A stretch of 40,498 nt of DNA from an uncultured Lachnospiraceae bacterium (lineage in GTDB: Bacteria; Bacillota; Clostridia; Lachnospirales; Lachnospiraceae): positions 1 to 40,498 of the forward strand of contig CAJTUZ010000023.1 of the NCBI GenBank assembly GCA_910579735.1. Reading direction: 5' to 3'. The notes beneath the pieces were generated by a model. It was not told the DNA's origin and made no database searches. It worked only from the letters and a program-made list of their open reading frames with translations. The translations under genes and the position numbers were made by a program. Shown here piece after piece: positions 39,222-40,498 of this stretch (position 1 is the stretch's first letter; every line of letters begins with the position of its first letter).

Positions 39222-40436
39222 CTATTCTTCAAATCCTTCTTCCGCGCCGGGTTCGCTTTCCTGTCCGGGCACTTCATCATAGGCCTCTCCGCCTTCTGTT
39301 TCGTACCCTTCTTCCTCTTCATTATAGTCTACTTCATCGTAGTCTTCTTCATCATACTCTTCCTCGTCATAATCATAATCCTCATAACGGAAGCCCGGTG
39401 CGTCTTTTGCCTGCGTTTCGCTCTTGATATCGATCTTATAACCGGTCAGCCTTGCCGCCAGTCTTGCGTTTTGTCCTTCTTTCCCGATTGCAAGAGAAAG
39501 CTGATAGTCCGGTACGACGACTTTGGCAGTCTTCTCGTCGGGATCGGCAAAAACGGCTACGATCTTCGCCGGAGAGAGCGCATTCTGGATCAGATTGCCC
39601 GGGTTGTCATCCCAGTTTACGATATCGATCTTCTCTCCGCGCAGTTCTTCTACAATAGAATTGACCCTGGCGCCGTTAATACCTACACAGGCGCCTACAG
39701 CATCAACATTCGGATTGTTGGAATGCACCGCAATCTTCGTCCTGCTGCCTGCCTCTCTGGCAATACTCATGATCTCTACCGTGCCGTCTTTGATTTCCGT
39801 CACTTCGGTTTCGAATAATCTCTTGACAAGTTCCGGATGTGTACGGCTTACTAAAATCCTGGGTCCTTTAGGTGTATTCTTCACTTCCAGAATATATACC
39901 TTAATTCTCTCCGTCGGTTTGAAATTCTCTCCGCGCACCTGCTCGCTCTCATTCAAAACAGCATCCGTTTTGCCAAGATTTATGGAAATATTTCTTCCCA
40001 TGTAACGCTGTACGATACCGGTAACGACATCTTTTTCCTTTTCATAGTACTGATTGTAAATAACGCTTCTTTCTTCCTCACGAATCTTCTGCAGAATAAC
40101 GTTCTTGGCATTCTGCGTTGCAATACGTCCGAATTCCTTTGACTTGATCTCAACATGGAGCATATCGCCAAGCTTTGCCTTTATGGAGAGTTCTTTCGCA
40201 TCATCCAAAGAGATCTGCAGGCAATCGTCTTCTACTTCTTCAACAACTTCTTTTTCCGCATAGCATAAAAAATCACATGTATCTCTGTCAATTTCCACTT
40301 TGATATTGTCCGCTTTGCCAAAATGATTCTTGCAGGCCGTGATCAATGAATTCTCAATCGCGTCAAACAAAGTCTCTTTGCTGATCTCTTTCTCCTTTTC
40401 CAGCATATCCAATGCTTCCATTAATTCCTTATTCAT
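39222..40436 (-). CDS. nusA: Transcription termination/antitermination factor NusA
   Basis: Binds RNA polymerase and nascent RNA, affecting pausing and termination. The N-terminal polymerase-binding domain opens NKELMEALDMLEKEKEISKE. The S1 domain is near 135-205 (VVTGIVQRYMGRNISINLG), followed by two KH domains (GACVGINGARVNSIVEELRG and LAIGKEGQNARLAARLTGY). After residue 345 comes an unusually acidic tail of about 55 residues with repeated DYDE and EEDYDE units and almost no basic residue. The GGAGG site is 10 bases before the ATG. A stop codon of an upstream frame lies 19 bases before the start, consistent with rimP. Confidence 0.97.
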   Translation of the reverse strand: MNKELMEALDMLEKEKEISKETLFDAIENSLITACKNHFGKADNIKVEIDRDTCDFLCYAEKEVVEEVEDDCLQISLDDAKELSIKAKLGDMLHVEIKSKEFGRIATQNAKNVILQKIREEERSVIYNQYYEKEKDVVTGIVQRYMGRNISINLGKTDAVLNESEQVRGENFKPTERIKVYILEVKNTPKGPRILVSRTHPELVKRLFETEVTEIKDGTVEIMSIAREAGSRTKIAVHSNNPNVDAVGACVGINGARVNSIVEELRGEKIDIVNWDDNPGNLIQNALSPAKIVAVFADPDEKTAKVVVPDYQLSLAIGKEGQNARLAARLTGYKIDIKSETQAKDAPGFRYEDYDYDEEEYDEEDYDEVDYNEEEEGYETEGGEAYDEVPGQESEPGAEEGFEE

Positions 40437-40455
40437 TTTCCAGTATCCTCCCTAT

Positions 40456-40498
40456 TTAGTCAAGTCTTTTTTCCTTATTTTTCAAGGAATTTTTAGTT
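40456..40498 (-). CDS. rimP: 3' end of a gene, probably rimP (partial)
   Basis: The last 13 codons before the TAA at 40456-40458 read TKNSLKNKEKRLD, an open basic helical-looking tail. It ends 19 bases before the nusA ATG. The gene before nusA in this conserved operon is rimP, a 16S maturation factor. The fragment is too short to identify by itself; the call rests on gene order. Confidence 0.5.
   Translation of the reverse strand, partial: TKNSLKNKEKRLD

Noticed and set aside
1..40498. CRISPR arrays, insertion sequences, prophage genes, tRNA or rRNA genes
   Set aside because: No regularly spaced repeats, transposase motifs, phage proteins or recognisable tRNA/rRNA sequence were seen on either strand.

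Overview
The window looks like a chromosomal segment from an anaerobic member of the Clostridia, most likely Lachnospiraceae. This is inferred, since no rRNA or other taxonomic marker is present. The reasons are AGGAGG-type ribosome binding sites, the order (rimP)-nusA-ylxR-ylxQ-infB-rbfA-nrnA-truB-ribF, pyruvate phosphate dikinase, a FolB-FolK fusion, a CmpB-family membrane protein, a stand-alone glycyl-radical protein and a DUF815 ATPase. Almost everything is housekeeping. I see no prophage, insertion sequence, CRISPR array, tRNA or rRNA.

Layout. 1-4225 (minus): an unrecognised 117-residue protein, ppdK, and a membrane-anchored glycerophosphodiester phosphodiesterase. 4494-7793 (plus): an ABC-F ATPase, a PHP-domain phosphoesterase and a HAD phosphatase in one overlapping operon driven by a near-consensus promoter. 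7889-15789 (minus): reading with transcription, pheA, a DUF815 AAA+ ATPase, ppx, ppk, maf, a second HAD phosphatase and an acidic 84-residue orphan; DUF815-ppx-ppk is a polyphosphate module. 15976-17013 (plus): a membrane-anchored DUF5050-like propeller protein, then a gene-free stretch crowded with dyads. 17384-21484 (minus): folate operon folC-folE-folP-folBK plus a GNAT acetyltransferase. 21567-25911: a CmpB-like membrane protein, a PH-domain protein, a nitroreductase, pyrB-pyrI, a small alarmone synthetase and GrcA. 26036-28582 (minus): rpsO-pnp. 28785-32307 (minus): a secreted SH3-NlpC/P60 hydrolase and a Na/Pi cotransporter with a PhoU-like tail. 32385-40498 (minus): the translation and RNA operon from the probable rimP 3' end to ribF.

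How the genes fit together. The polyphosphate genes (ppk makes polyP, ppx degrades it), the Na/Pi symporter and the alarmone synthetase suggest phosphate and stress physiology. The nusA-infB operon supplies transcription elongation, initiation, 30S maturation, tRNA pseudouridylation, nanoRNA turnover and flavin cofactors. The folate operon runs from GTP to polyglutamylated folate except for some intermediate steps encoded elsewhere.

The least ordinary signals lie between genes. There is a long imperfect duplex in the pnp leader, in the same rpsO-pnp context in which E. coli autoregulates PNPase. A GC-rich candidate structured RNA with its own promoter and terminator lies upstream of the NlpC/P60 gene. 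A dyad-packed spacer lies at 17100-17313. The near-palindrome TTGTTACAA recurs in four separate spacers. The GrcA protein is only 81 residues long. None of these is proven novel; each is given with the test that would decide it.
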